64,000 nt of DNA from Actinoplanes octamycinicus (lineage in GTDB: Bacteria > Actinomycetota > Actinomycetes > Mycobacteriales > Micromonosporaceae). The translations under genes and the position numbers were made by a program. The DNA lies in contig NZ_JACHNB010000001.1 in the NCBI RefSeq assembly GCF_014205225.1, forward strand, positions 3,701,501-3,765,500, written 5' to 3'. The notes beneath the pieces were generated by a model that was not told the origin of the DNA, made no database searches, and saw only the letters and a program-made list of their open reading frames with translations. This document shows positions 48,594 to 58,571 of the stretch, one piece after another; the first letter of the stretch is position 1; each line of letters begins with the position of its first letter.

Positions 48594-48660
48594 GGCCCCG
48601 CCGGGCGTGGATCCCGGCCTGGCGACCGGCCGTGTTGCTGGATCCACCACCGGCGGGGCC
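48594..48660. terminator. Nested bidirectional terminator
   Basis: The outer stem GGCCCCGCCGG (48594-48604) pairs with 48650-48660 perfectly over 11 bp. The inner stem GTGGATCC (48607-48614) pairs with GGATCCAC (48640-48647). It lies between tesB (ends 48587) and the converging membrane-protein gene (ends 48676) and can serve both. Confidence 0.75.
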
Positions 48661-48675
48661 GGGGACAGGACTTTC

Positions 48676-49614
48676 TCAGTGCCCGCCCGCCGGATGATCC
48701 GGCTGGGCGGCGTTCGCGGCCCGGGCGCTCTCGATGCCCCGGGGTGAGTCCGGCGCGGGCGGCAGGTCGTCGGCCTCCGGGGTGACCGGCGCGCCCGGCC
48801 GGGGCCCGGTGATCCCGGCCTGGGCCAGCATCGCGTCCAGGTCGGCGGTGGTCCGCACCACCCGGTCGTGGAACGACTCGGGGTGCGGCCCGGGGTGCGG
48901 CCCGGCCGGCGCGATCGCCGCGCCGTCCCGGGCCCGGTGCTTGGCCCGCGCCCGGCCGGACCCCTCGAAGTCGGTGTGCCCGGCCGAGTAGCCGGCCAGC
49001 CCGGCGGCCCGTTCCGGCGGCAGTTCGAGGACGTCCCGGCCCTTCGCCGCGACCTCCCGCAGGCGCAGCGCGGTGACCAGGTCGGCGACCGCGCGCAGCA
49101 CGCCCAGCCCGCCCAGGATGATCAGCACCGACTGCGCGCCGCGGGCCAGCGGGCTGGCGGCCAGGAAACCCAGCCCGGTCTCCAGTACGCCGACCGTCAC
49201 CACCAGGCTCCACACCCGGTCGGCGCCCCGGGTCATGATCCCGACCGCCACGTCGACCGCGCCGCGGACCAGCAGGTACCAGCCGATCAGCGCGGCCGTC
49301 GTGGTGTATCCGGAGTCGTCGCTGACCAGCATGATCGTGCCGGTGGCGGCGAACAGCGCGGCCAGCGCGGCGTTCAGCCACCAGGTGCGGGTGCCGGCCA
49401 GCGCGCGCACCGCCTCGCAGACCGCCCCGAACAGCACGATCGGCCCGGCCACCGCGGTGATGTCGGTCGGTTCCAGCCGCAGCACGCTCCAGCCGACGAC
49501 CAGCCAGGCGGCGGCGGCGAACATCAGGAATCCCCACATACCTCCGCGCGTGACGGTCAGCGGTGACGAACCGGACGACAACATGAGGCCTCCCGATGAC
49601 GCTGTCCCTGCCAT
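48676..49614 (-). CDS. DUF308 (HdeD-like) membrane protein with long hydrophilic tail
   Basis: 312 residues. The first 175 hold about six hydrophobic segments in hairpins (FLMFAAAAWLVVGWSVL, ITAVAGPIVLFGAVCEAVRAL, AALAALFAATGTIMLV, ALIGWYLLVRGAVDVAVGIM, LVVTVGVLETGLGFLA, VLIILGGLGVLRAVADL). This matches the repeated HdeD/DUF308 pattern. The rest is a Pro/Ala/His-rich cytoplasmic tail (PAGPHPGPHPESFHDRVVRTTADLDAMLAQAG). Function unknown; relatives are stress-linked. ATG 49614; an internal ATG (MLSSGSS) is possible. Confidence 0.8.
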   Translation of the reverse strand: MAGTASSGGLMLSSGSSPLTVTRGGMWGFLMFAAAAWLVVGWSVLRLEPTDITAVAGPIVLFGAVCEAVRALAGTRTWWLNAALAALFAATGTIMLVSDDSGYTTTAALIGWYLLVRGAVDVAVGIMTRGADRVWSLVVTVGVLETGLGFLAASPLARGAQSVLIILGGLGVLRAVADLVTALRLREVAAKGRDVLELPPERAAGLAGYSAGHTDFEGSGRARAKHRARDGAAIAPAGPHPGPHPESFHDRVVRTTADLDAMLAQAGITGPRPGAPVTPEADDLPPAPDSPRGIESARAANAAQPDHPAGGH

Positions 49615-49684
49615 GACAGCACCACGGGCAGGCGGCGGCGCGCGGTTCGCGGAGATTGGCCGGGGGAGGCGGGCGGTTATGAGA

Positions 49685-49720
49685 CCCTTTTTCGTACGCC
49701 GTAAACGTCGTACCGGAAAA
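49685..49720. repeat. Inverted pair of 3'-end element cores
   Basis: CCCTTTTTCGTACGCC (49685-49700) on the plus strand and, inverted, TTTTCCGGTACG (49720-49709) face each other over a short spacer. They can pair into a hairpin through the GTACG-type centre. The minus-strand copy lies about 145 bp past the 3' end of the minus-strand tRNA gene. Confidence 0.4.
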
Positions 49721-49864
49721 TCGCCGGAGGCGGCGGCGGACCTGGGGCCGGAATGCTTTCCGGCGGCGCCGGGGCCCGCGTGTTTCGCGCGTGTGTGGCC
49801 CGTGTCACGGCATGGTCAACGATGAATGCGGCGCTCGCCAGGGTAGACCCGGCGGTGGTATTTC

Positions 49865-49941
49865 TGGTGTCCCCGGTGGGATTCGAACCCACACTGAATG
49901 GATTTTGAGTCCATCGACTCTGCCGGTTGGTCTACGGGGAC
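49865..49941 (-). tRNA. tRNA-Leu (anticodon CAA), short variable loop, CCA encoded
   Basis: On the minus strand a cloverleaf starts GTCCCCG at 49941 and ends CGGGGAC plus discriminator A at 49868, then encoded CCA (49867-49865). The anticodon stem ATGGA/TCCAT encloses CTCAAAA, so the anticodon is CAA (Leu, UUG codons). The T-arm GTGGG-TTCGAAT-CCCAC is perfect. The body is 74 nt with a 5-nt variable loop, whereas leucine tRNAs normally have a long variable arm. A tRNA-Leu gene at the same place beside pdtaR is known to me in M. tuberculosis (leuV). Confidence 0.9.
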
Positions 49942-50019
49942 AGACCGGTTGACCGCACCGTTGGAAGCGGTGATGCCAAGCTCAGCGAGAGACAGCCTAC
50001 CTACTACGCTGAGGAGGGT

Positions 50020-50041
50020 GACACCCAGATACCGGGGTGTC
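50020..50041 (+). promoter_or_regulatory. Leader hairpin upstream of pdtaR
   Basis: GACACCC (50020-50026) and GGGTGTC (50035-50041) form a perfect 7-bp stem with an 8-nt loop, AGATACCG, 31 bp before the GTG. It may be part of the 5' leader. ANTAR proteins bind paired hexaloop hairpins; this single 8-nt loop does not match that motif. Confidence 0.3.
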
Positions 50042-50071
50042 GCGACGTAGAGGGATGAGGGAAGAGGTTCC

Positions 50072-50692
50072 GTGGCCGACACGCAGGCTGGTGCCGAGCG
50101 CAAACGGGTGCTCATCGCCGAGGACGAGGCCCTGATCCGGTTGGACCTGGCCGAGATGCTCGTCGAAGAAGGTTACGACGTGGTCGGCGAGGCGGGGGAC
50201 GGCGAGACCGCGGTCCGGCTGGCCGAGGAGCTGAAGCCGGACCTGGTGATCCTGGACATCAAGATGCCGATCATGGACGGCCTGGCGGCTGCCGAGCGGA
50301 TCGCCGGTGGGCGGATCGCGCCGGTGGTCATCCTGACCGCGTTCAGCCAGCGGGACCTGGTGGAGCGGGCCCGTGCCGCCGGCGCCATGGCCTACCTCGT
50401 GAAGCCGTTCCAGAAATCGGATCTGGTGCCGGCCATCGAGATCGCGCTTTCCCGTTACTCGGAGATCTCCGCGCTGGAGTCCGAGGTGGCCGGGCTGACC
50501 GAGCGGCTGGAGACGCGCAAGTCGGTGGAGCGCGCCAAGGGCGAGCTGATGACGAAGTACGCGATGACCGAGCCGCAGGCCTTCAAGTGGATCCAGCGGA
50601 CCGCGATGGACCACCGGATGACGATGCGCGAGGTGGCCGACCGAATTCTGGCCGAGGGTCAGGAGTCCGGCGGGGCACAGCAACCGAGTTGA
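50072..50692 (+). CDS. pdtaR: ANTAR-domain response regulator (PdtaR)
   Basis: A 206-residue two-domain regulator. The receiver domain (12-125) shows VLIAEDEALIRLDL, phospho-acceptor Asp62 in LVILDIKMPIMDG, the conserved Thr in VILTAFSQ and YLVKPFQKSDL. A coiled-coil linker (ALESEVAGLTERLETRKSVERAKG) leads into the ANTAR RNA-binding domain (ELMTKYAMTEPQAFKWIQRTAMDHRMTMREVADRIL). By homology to Rv1626 it is phosphorylated by a PdtaS-type histidine kinase and acts by transcription antitermination. The kinase gene is not in the window. GTG start with GAAGAGG. Confidence 0.93.
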   Translation: MADTQAGAERKRVLIAEDEALIRLDLAEMLVEEGYDVVGEAGDGETAVRLAEELKPDLVILDIKMPIMDGLAAAERIAGGRIAPVVILTAFSQRDLVERARAAGAMAYLVKPFQKSDLVPAIEIALSRYSEISALESEVAGLTERLETRKSVERAKGELMTKYAMTEPQAFKWIQRTAMDHRMTMREVADRILAEGQESGGAQQPS

Positions 50693-50718
50693 CCTTGACA
50701 GATCGTGGGTTGTAACAC
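50689..50718 (+). promoter_or_regulatory. Candidate promoter of the liv operon
   Basis: TTGACC (50689-50694) and TAACAC (50713-50718) are 18 bp apart. An overlapping TTGACA at 50695-50700 lacks a correctly spaced -10. Transcription would start near 50725, giving a leader of about 175 nt before livK. Nothing else is resolved in the 50693-50901 interval. Confidence 0.4.
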
Positions 50719-50901
50719 TCTCCCTGTGCGTTCGATCACCGGACGTAACGGTTCGGTGAAAGCCGCTTCGAACGCTATCCACCCGTGACTCACCTGGGAT
50801 AGCGTCCGGCCCCATGACGGGCTGACTGCGCGCACCCGGTTGGCAAGGGCCAATCGGGGTGCGGTGGCCCGGTGGGTTCGGTTATGAGGAGGGTTCCAAC
50901 C

Positions 50902-52065
50902 TTGAAGCAGGTCTTCGCGCGTGCGATCGGCGGTGTCGCTCTGATCGGGCTGCTCGCCGGTACTGCAGCTTGTAACAAGGATACGAGCAGCGACACGGCG
51001 TCAGGTTCGAACTGTGGCTACAAGCTGGCGTTCTTCGGCGCGCTCACCGGTTCGGCCGCCAACCTGGGCGTCAACATCGAGCAGGGCTTCGAGCTCGCGG
51101 TGAACCAGTACAACGAGAAGAAGGGGTCGACCTGCATCGAGGTCGCCAAGTTCGACTCGCAGGGCGCGGCGGAGGTGGCTCCCGGTGTGGCCCGGCAGCT
51201 CGTCGCCGACAAGAAGATCCTCGGCATCGTCGGCCCGCCGTTCTCCGGTGAGTCCGAGGCCGCCGACCCGATCTTCGCCGAGGCCGGCATCCCGACGATC
51301 ACCCCGTCGGCGACCCGCACCTCGCTGTCGTCGAAGGGCTGGAAGATCTTCCACCGCGCGGTCGCCAACGACGACGCGCAGGGTCCGGCCGCCGCGGCGT
51401 ACATCAAGGACACCCTGAAGGCGCAGAAGGTCTTCGTGGCCGACGACCAGTCCGCGTACGGCGCGGGTCTGGCCGAGGTGGTCAAGAGCAAGCTGGGCCC
51501 GCTGGTGGTCAACACCGACAAGACCGAGGGTGACGGCAAGCAGGCCGACTTCTCCGCGCTGGTGCAGAAGGTGACCTCCAGCGGCGCGACGGCCTTCTTC
51601 TACGGCGGTTACTACACCAACGCCGGCCTCATCCGGAAGCAGCTCACCGCGGCCGGGTGGAAGGGCACCCTGCTCGGCGGCGACGGCATGAAGGACCCGG
51701 GCCTGTCCAAGGCGTCCGGCAACGCCGCCGCGGTCGGCACCGTGGTGACCTGCCCGTGCTCCCCGCCGGAGCAGGCGGGCGAGGAGTTCAACAACGCGTA
51801 CAAGACGAAGTGGAACACCACCGCCGGTACGTACTCCGACGTCGCGTACGACGCCGCGAACATCTTCCTGCAGGGCATCGAGGCCGGTAACACGACCCCG
51901 GACAAGCTGAACACCTACCTGTCGACGGTGAACTACAAGGGCATCGCGAACACGTACAAGTGGACCGCCGAGGGCGAGCTGGACCCGACCCTGATCAAGG
52001 TTTGGGCCTTCAAGTTCGACGAGTCGGGCGACACCAAGGCGGACGCGGAGATCAAGGTTTCCTGA
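50902..52065 (+). CDS. livK: Branched-chain amino-acid ABC transporter substrate-binding lipoprotein
   Basis: The extracytoplasmic receptor of a LIV-type importer. 387 residues from TTG 50902. The signal MKQVFARAIGGVALIGLLAGTAAC ends in a lipobox-like GTAAC, so it should be lipidated by Lgt. The mature part has AFFGALTGSAANLGVNIEQGFELAVNQYN, VGPPFSGESEAADPIFAEAGIPTITPSAT and YDAANIFLQGIEA, typical of periplasmic binding fold I. TTG is preferred because AGGAGGG (50887-50893) is 8 bp upstream; an ATG at 50884 would lack a ribosome-binding site. Ligand specificity is not certain. Confidence 0.9.
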   Translation: MKQVFARAIGGVALIGLLAGTAACNKDTSSDTASGSNCGYKLAFFGALTGSAANLGVNIEQGFELAVNQYNEKKGSTCIEVAKFDSQGAAEVAPGVARQLVADKKILGIVGPPFSGESEAADPIFAEAGIPTITPSATRTSLSSKGWKIFHRAVANDDAQGPAAAAYIKDTLKAQKVFVADDQSAYGAGLAEVVKSKLGPLVVNTDKTEGDGKQADFSALVQKVTSSGATAFFYGGYYTNAGLIRKQLTAAGWKGTLLGGDGMKDPGLSKASGNAAAVGTVVTCPCSPPEQAGEEFNNAYKTKWNTTAGTYSDVAYDAANIFLQGIEAGNTTPDKLNTYLSTVNYKGIANTYKWTAEGELDPTLIKVWAFKFDESGDTKADAEIKVS

Positions 52066-52147
52066 TCCGCTGGCGGTAACTCTCTGTAGGGCCGGTGTGG
52101 CCGGATGATCTCCGGCCGCACCGACCTCGTCGTTTTGGAGCCCACTT

Positions 52148-53094
<947 letters not shown>

Positions 53095-53098
<4 letters not shown>

Positions 53099-54225
53099 GT
53101 GCCGTCGCTGACAAGCCGGTCGTGCAGAACGGCAAGAAGAGCAACCGCCAGCTGCGTGGCTGGCTGGGCCGTCAGTCCACCCCGGTGCGCTGGCTGGTGA
53201 TCATCGGGTTCGTGGTGCTGGCGTACCTGCTGCCGTACATCGGTGAGGTGCCGGTGATCGGACCGCAGATCATCACCACCGGCGTGGACTGGTCCACCGT
53301 CCTGTTCGAGATGTCGTACTACGTGCTGCTGGCCCTCGGCCTGAACGTGGTGGTCGGCTTCGCCGGCCTGCTGGACCTGGGCTACGTCGGCTTCTTCGCC
53401 GTCGGCGCCTACGTCACCGCGCTGCTCACGTCGCCGGACAGCGTGCTGCACACCGAGTACGGCTGGCTGGTCGCGATCCCGGTCGCGCTGGCTGTGACGA
53501 TGCTGGCGGGTGTCCTGCTGGGCTGGCCGACGCTGCGGTTGCGGGGCGACTACCTGGCGATCGTGACGCTCGGTTTCGCGGAGATCATCCGGATCGTGGC
53601 CACCAGCGCCACCTGGGCGCGCGGTGACCGCGGCTTCTCCAGCATCCCGCACCCGCCGGGCAAGCTGTCCGACGGCAGCCCGATCTTCGGGGTCACCGAC
53701 GCCATCCCGTACTTCTGGCTCGGCCTGACCGTGGTGATCCTGGTCGTCCTGGGTGTCCGCAACCTCGACCGCAGCCGGGTCGGCCGCTCGTGGCTCGCCA
53801 TCCGCGAGGACGAGGAGGCCGCCGAGATCATGGGCGTGCGGACGATCAAGTTCAAGCTGTGGGCGTTCGCCATCGGCGCGTTCATCGGCGGCCTGGGCGG
53901 TGTGCTGTTCGCCGGCGAGACCGGCTTCATCAACTCGCAGACGTTCATCCTGCAGTTCTCGATCCTGATCCTGGCCGGCGTGGTCATGGGTGGCTCCGGC
54001 AACATCGCCGGCGCGATCCTCGGTGGCGCGCTGATCTCGTACATCCCGAACCGCCTGCGCGGCATCGAGGACCCGTTCTTCGACACGGACCTGTACGAAT
54101 ACCGGTTCGCCCTGTTCGGCGCGATGATCATCTTGATCATGGTGGTCCGGCCGCAGGGTCTGATCCCGAGCCGCCGGCGCGCGATGGAGCTGAAAGACCG
54201 CGAGAAGGAGGCTGCGCCGCAATGA
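53095..54225 (+). CDS. livM: Branched-chain amino-acid ABC transporter permease LivM
   Basis: The second permease subunit, 376 residues. A basic hydrophilic N-terminus of about 35 residues precedes the helices. [33 protein letters not shown] is diagnostic, and [43 protein letters not shown] is the coupling-loop block. It overlaps livH and livG by 4 bp each. Confidence 0.94.
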
Positions 54226-55118
54226 GCGAGCCACATGTCGAGAGCCCCGAGGAACTCGACCGTCTGAACGCGGGCCCGGTGGACGAGGCCATTGCGGCCG
54301 GACCGTCCTCGTCGGCCGCCGACTCCTCGCCCAGCAAGTACGGCGACGACGTGCTGCTGGAGATGGACAACGTCACGCTCCGCTTCGGCGGCGTGGTGGC
54401 GCTGAACGGGATCAGCTTCGCGCTGCGCAAGGGCGAGATCTTCGGCCTGATCGGCCCGAACGGCGCCGGCAAGACCACCTGCTTCAACGCGATGACCGGG
54501 GTCTACCGGCCGACCAGCGGGCAGATCCGGTTCCAGGGCGAGTCGCTGATCGGCAAGAAGAAGCACGAGATCACCCGCGGCGGGATCGCCCGGACGTTCC
54601 AGAACGTCCGGCTGTTCCCGGAGATGACCGCGCTGGAGAACGTGATGGTGGGCGCGGACGCCCACTTCAAGACCAGCGTGCTCAGCGCACTGTTCCGCCT
54701 GCCGCGGTTCTGGCGGGAGGAGCGCGAGGGCCGGGCCCGGTCGATGGAGCTGCTCCGCTTCGTCGGCATCGAGCACCGGGCCGGCGAGGTCAGCCGCAAC
54801 CTGTCGTACGGGGAGCAGCGCCGCCTCGAGATCGCCCGGGCGCTCGCCACCAACCCGACCCTGCTCTGCCTGGACGAGCCGGCCGCCGGCTTCAACCCGG
54901 CGGAGAAGGAGGAACTGCTCGGCCTGATCCGGAAGATCCGGGACACCGGCGTCACCGTGCTGCTGATCGAGCACGACATGCGCCTGGTGATGGGCGTGAC
55001 CGACCGGATCGTGGTGCTCGAGTTCGGCAAGAAGATCGCCGAGGGCACGCCGGCCGAGGTGCGCGACAACCCGGCGGTCATCGCCGCTTACCTGGGGGTG
55101 CCCACCGATGCTGCTTGA
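54222..55118 (+). CDS. livG: Branched-chain amino-acid ABC transporter ATPase LivG
   Basis: 298 residues. A disordered extension of about 43 residues (rich in Glu, Ser, Ala, Pro) precedes the NBD, longer than usual for LivG. Walker [10 protein letters not shown], signature [15 protein letters not shown], Walker [14 protein letters not shown] and the LivG-type end [32 protein letters not shown] are present. The ATG overlaps livM by 4 bp; its 3' end overlaps livF by 11 bp. Confidence 0.94.
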   Translation: MSEPHVESPEELDRLNAGPVDEAIAAGPSSSAADSSPSKYGDDVLLEMDNVTLRFGGVVALNGISFALRKGEIFGLIGPNGAGKTTCFNAMTGVYRPTSGQIRFQGESLIGKKKHEITRGGIARTFQNVRLFPEMTALENVMVGADAHFKTSVLSALFRLPRFWREEREGRARSMELLRFVGIEHRAGEVSRNLSYGEQRRLEIARALATNPTLLCLDEPAAGFNPAEKEELLGLIRKIRDTGVTVLLIEHDMRLVMGVTDRIVVLEFGKKIAEGTPAEVRDNPAVIAAYLGVPTDAA

Positions 55119-55818
55119 GCTGAAGGACGTCACGCTGCTGTACGGGCGGATCCAGGCCCTGCACGGCATCAGCCTGACCGTCGGCGAGGGTGAGATCGTC
55201 GCGCTGATCGGCGCGAACGGCGCCGGCAAGACCACCACCATGAAGGCCATCTCCGGGCTGCGCCCGGTGGCCCAGGGCTCGGTGCTCTTCGACGGCGACG
55301 ACATCACCAAGATGCGTGCCGACCTGCGGGTCGTGCGCGGGGTGTCGCAGTCGCCCGAGGGCCGGGGCATCTTCCCGGGCATGACCGTCCGGGAGAACCT
55401 CGAGATGGGCGCGTACACCCGGCGGAACCGTGCCGAGATCAACGAGGACATGGACCGGGTCTTCACCCTGTTCCCCCGGCTCAAGGAGCGGGAGAAACAG
55501 GTCGGCGGCACGATGTCCGGCGGCGAGCAGCAGATGCTCGCGGTCGGCCGGGCCCTGATGAGCCGCCCCAAGCTGCTGCTTCTCGACGAGCCCTCGATGG
55601 GTCTCGCGCCGATGCTGATCCAGCAGATCTTCGACATCATCGTGGAGATCAACCAGCAGGGCACCACGGTGCTGCTGGTGGAACAGAACGCGCAGCAGGC
55701 ACTCTCCCGGGCGCACCGCGCGTACGTTCTGGAGACGGGCCGGATCGTCAAGGAGGGCACCGGGCAGGACCTCCTGACCGACCCCGCGGTCAAGGACGCC
55801 TACCTCGGCGTCGCCTGA
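55108..55818 (+). CDS. livF: Branched-chain amino-acid ABC transporter ATPase LivF
   Basis: 236 residues. YGRIQALHGISLTVGEGEIVALIGANGAGKTTTMKAISGL contains Walker A. QSPEGRGIFPGMTVRENLEMG is the LivF Q-loop block. The signature is MSGGEQQMLAVGRALM, and Walker B is LLLLDEPSMGLAP. It pairs with LivG in the LivHM complex. The ATG at 55108 lies inside the end of livG. Confidence 0.95.
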   Translation: MLLELKDVTLLYGRIQALHGISLTVGEGEIVALIGANGAGKTTTMKAISGLRPVAQGSVLFDGDDITKMRADLRVVRGVSQSPEGRGIFPGMTVRENLEMGAYTRRNRAEINEDMDRVFTLFPRLKEREKQVGGTMSGGEQQMLAVGRALMSRPKLLLLDEPSMGLAPMLIQQIFDIIVEINQQGTTVLLVEQNAQQALSRAHRAYVLETGRIVKEGTGQDLLTDPAVKDAYLGVA

Positions 55819-55846
55819 TTTCCTCGCAAACCCCTTAGGAGTACCC

Positions 55847-56728
55847 ATGTTCCGCATCACCCCCGGCCGGCGGGCGATCCTCGGCATGGCCGTGGCGGCG
55901 GCGCTGACCGTGTCGCTGTCCGCCTGCGGCGAGGAGTCCGACACCGGCAGCACCGGCACCGGCACCGCGCCGAGCGCGGCCGCCGACACCTCGCTCGCCG
56001 ACAAGGTCCCGGCCGGTATCAAGTCGGCCGGTAAGCTGGTCATCGGCACCGACTCGACCTACGCGCCGAGCGAGTTCATCGACACCGACGGCAAGACCAT
56101 CGTCGGCTTCGACGTGGACCTGTTCAACGCGGTCGGCCAGAAGCTGGGCCTGAAGACCGAGTGGCAGACCGCCAAGTTCGACAGCATCATCCCGGGTGTC
56201 GGCAGCGGCAAGTACAACGTCGGCGTCTCGTCCTTCACGATCAACGCGGACCGGCTCAAGGAGGTCAACATGATCTCCTACTTCTCCGCGGGCACCCAGT
56301 GGGCGGCCAAGACCGGCGCCACGATCAACCCGGACGACGCCTGCGGCAAGAAGATCGCCGTGCAGACCTCGACGGTGCAGGCCGACGACATCGCGGCCCG
56401 CTCGAAGAAGTGCACCGAGGCCGGCAAGCCGAAGATCACCATCGACCAGTACCAGGCCCAGTCGGACGCCACCAACGCCATGCTGGCCGACTCCCCGGTG
56501 ACCGCGTACGCCGTCAAGCAGACCGGCGGCCAGCTCGCCCTGCTCGGTGACATCTACGACTCCGCGCCGTACGGCTACGCCGTCGGCAAGGACCAGACCG
56601 AGTTCGCGAACGTCATCGCGGAGGCGGTGAAGGCGCTCATCGCCGACGGCACCTACAAGACGATCCTCGACAAGTGGGGCGTCGCGGCCGGTGCCATCGC
56701 CGCGCCCGCGGTGAACCCGGCCTCCTGA
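55847..56728 (+). CDS. Polar amino-acid ABC transporter substrate-binding lipoprotein
   Basis: 293 residues. The signal MFRITPGRRAILGMAVAAAL leads to the lipobox LSAC (Cys about residue 26), then a Ser/Thr/Gly linker. The SBP family 3 domain has KLVIGTDSTYAPSEFIDTDGKTIVGFDVDLFNAVGQKLG, VGVSSFTINADRLKEVNMISYFSAG and YAVGKDQTEFANVIAEAVKALIADGTYKTILDKWG. Ligand class: glutamate, glutamine or similar, not settled. ATG with AGGAG 7 bp upstream; 28 bp after livF, so possibly in the same transcript. Confidence 0.92.
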   Translation: MFRITPGRRAILGMAVAAALTVSLSACGEESDTGSTGTGTAPSAAADTSLADKVPAGIKSAGKLVIGTDSTYAPSEFIDTDGKTIVGFDVDLFNAVGQKLGLKTEWQTAKFDSIIPGVGSGKYNVGVSSFTINADRLKEVNMISYFSAGTQWAAKTGATINPDDACGKKIAVQTSTVQADDIAARSKKCTEAGKPKITIDQYQAQSDATNAMLADSPVTAYAVKQTGGQLALLGDIYDSAPYGYAVGKDQTEFANVIAEAVKALIADGTYKTILDKWGVAAGAIAAPAVNPAS

Positions 56729-56741
56729 TCGTCGCGCGGTA

Positions 56742-57758
56742 ATGACGCAAGAGACAGAAACCGGACGGGCACGGCCTGAGGCGATCAAGGCTGTGCCCGT
56801 GCGGCACCCCGGCAGGTGGGTGATGATCGGCGTGCTGGCGGTGCTGGTCGCCATGTTCGCCCACCTGCTGCTGACCAACTCCGGCTTCCGCTGGTCGTTC
56901 ATCTTCCTGGAGTACGCCCCGGGCAAGCGCGGTGTGATGTTCACCGAGCCGATCCTCCGGGGGCTGCGCGGGACGCTGCTGCTCACGCTCTTCTCGATGC
57001 TGCTCGGCATCGTGCTCGGCGTGGTGATCGCCATCATGCGGCTCTCCTCGAACCGGGTGCTCTCCTCGGTGGCCTGGGTCTACACCTGGTTCTTCCGGGC
57101 CGCGCCCCGGCTGGTGCTGGCGATCCTGTTCGGCAACCTGAACATCCTGTGGACCCGGATCGGCTTCGGCCTGCCGTTCGACAAGCAGATCGGCGCGCTG
57201 TTCGGCATCGACGACTTCAACGGCCAGTTCTTCAGTGTCAAGTCGACCGACCTGCTCGCCGGGTTCGTGGCCGGCGTGCTGGCGCTCGGCCTGTCCGAGG
57301 CGGCCTACATGGCCGAGATCGTCCGGGCCGGCATCCAGTCGATCGACTCCGGGCAGACCGAGGCGGCGGTGGCCCTGGGCATGTCCCGCGGCCAGGTGCT
57401 GCGCCGGGTGGTGCTGCCGCAGGCGATGCGGGTGATCGTGCCGCCGACCGGCAACGAGGTGATCGCGATGGTCAAGGACACCTCGCTTGTCGCGTTCGTC
57501 CCGGTGACCACCGAGTTGTTCTTCCAGATCCAGCAGGTCGAGGCCCGGACCTTCGTGGTCCTGCCCTGCCTGGTGGCGGCCCTGATCTGGTATTTGATCA
57601 TCTGCAGCGTGCTGATGATCGGCCAGTACTTCGTGGAACGGCACTTCGGCAAGGGGTACGGCGCGGCCGGCAAGGCCAAGCAACGGCTCCGCGACATCCA
57701 GGTCGAGCAGGGCGGGCGGATCGTCACGGAGCGCAGCACCGGGGGAGGGGCGCTATGA
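56742..57758 (+). CDS. Polar amino-acid ABC transporter permease
   Basis: A HisMQ-type permease of 338 residues, longer than the typical 220-250. There is an N-terminal helix ([19 protein letters not shown]), an extracytoplasmic segment, the five-helix core ([45 protein letters not shown]) and the EAA loop [30 protein letters not shown]. The C-terminal tail is hydrophilic. Only one permease gene is present, so it would act as a homodimer. 13 bp after the binding protein gene; its stop overlaps the ATPase by 4 bp. Confidence 0.92.
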   Translation: MTQETETGRARPEAIKAVPVRHPGRWVMIGVLAVLVAMFAHLLLTNSGFRWSFIFLEYAPGKRGVMFTEPILRGLRGTLLLTLFSMLLGIVLGVVIAIMRLSSNRVLSSVAWVYTWFFRAAPRLVLAILFGNLNILWTRIGFGLPFDKQIGALFGIDDFNGQFFSVKSTDLLAGFVAGVLALGLSEAAYMAEIVRAGIQSIDSGQTEAAVALGMSRGQVLRRVVLPQAMRVIVPPTGNEVIAMVKDTSLVAFVPVTTELFFQIQQVEARTFVVLPCLVAALIWYLIICSVLMIGQYFVERHFGKGYGAAGKAKQRLRDIQVEQGGRIVTERSTGGGAL

Positions 57759-58516
57759 CCGAGATGGTCAAGGCGGAGAACGTCCACAAGTACTTCGGCT
57801 CGCTCGAGGTGCTCAAGGGCGTCGACCTGACCGTCCCGGCCGGCGGGGTGAGCTGCGTGCTCGGCCCGTCCGGATCGGGCAAGTCGACCTTCCTGCGCTG
57901 CATCAACCACCTGGAGAAACTCAACGCCGGCCGGATCATGGTCGACGGCGAGCTGGTCGGTTACCGGGAACGCGGCGGCAAGCTGCACGAGATGAGCGAA
58001 CGGGACATCGCCAAGCAGCGGCAGTCGATCGGCATGGTGTTCCAGCGGTTCAACCTGTTCCCGCACATGACCGTCCTGGACAACGTCATGGAGGCGCCCT
58101 GCCGGGTCAAGCGGGAGAGCCGGGCCGAGGTCCGGGAGCGGTCCCTGGCCCTGCTCGACCGGGTCGGCCTGGCCGCCAAGGTGGACAACTACCCTGGTCA
58201 GCTCTCCGGCGGCCAGCAGCAGCGGGTGGCGATCGCCCGGGCGCTGGCCATGCGGCCCAAGCTGATGCTCTTCGACGAGCCGACCAGCGCCCTCGACCCG
58301 GAGCTGGTCGGTGAGGTGCTCGAGGTGATGAAGGGCCTGGCCCGGGACGGGATGACGATGATCGTGGTGACCCACGAGATCGGTTTCGCCCGGGAGGTGG
58401 CCGACGAGGTGGTCTTCATGGACGGCGGAGTCGTCGTCGAGAAGGGCCGGCCGGACGAGGTCATCACCAATCCGCAGCAGGAACGAACCAAGGCATTCCT
58501 CAGCAAGGTGCTCTGA
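57755..58516 (+). CDS. Polar amino-acid ABC transporter ATPase
   Basis: 253 residues of the GlnQ/HisP type. Walker [11 protein letters not shown]-loop [23 protein letters not shown], signature [15 protein letters not shown], Walker [21 protein letters not shown] and H-loop [14 protein letters not shown]. The ATG overlaps the permease stop by 4 bp. It completes a three-gene importer; polA follows after 54 bp from its own leaderless promoter. Confidence 0.94.
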   Translation: MTEMVKAENVHKYFGSLEVLKGVDLTVPAGGVSCVLGPSGSGKSTFLRCINHLEKLNAGRIMVDGELVGYRERGGKLHEMSERDIAKQRQSIGMVFQRFNLFPHMTVLDNVMEAPCRVKRESRAEVRERSLALLDRVGLAAKVDNYPGQLSGGQQQRVAIARALAMRPKLMLFDEPTSALDPELVGEVLEVMKGLARDGMTMIVVTHEIGFAREVADEVVFMDGGVVVEKGRPDEVITNPQQERTKAFLSKVL

Positions 58517-58556
58517 AGCGGGCGGGGCGGTCGGCGTTTCTGTCGTACCTCAGGTC

Positions 58557-58571
58557 TAGAGTTCTCGGACG
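58557..58571 (+). promoter_or_regulatory. Probable leaderless promoter of polA
   Basis: TAGAGT (58557-58562) lies 8 bp before the polA GTG at 58571, and no Shine-Dalgarno sequence is present. Confidence 0.5.

Noticed and set aside
49679..49825. 48-codon frame starting MRPFFVRRKRR
   Set aside because: It lies over the inverted 3'-end element pair, has no ribosome-binding site, and its basic start is explained by that repeat.
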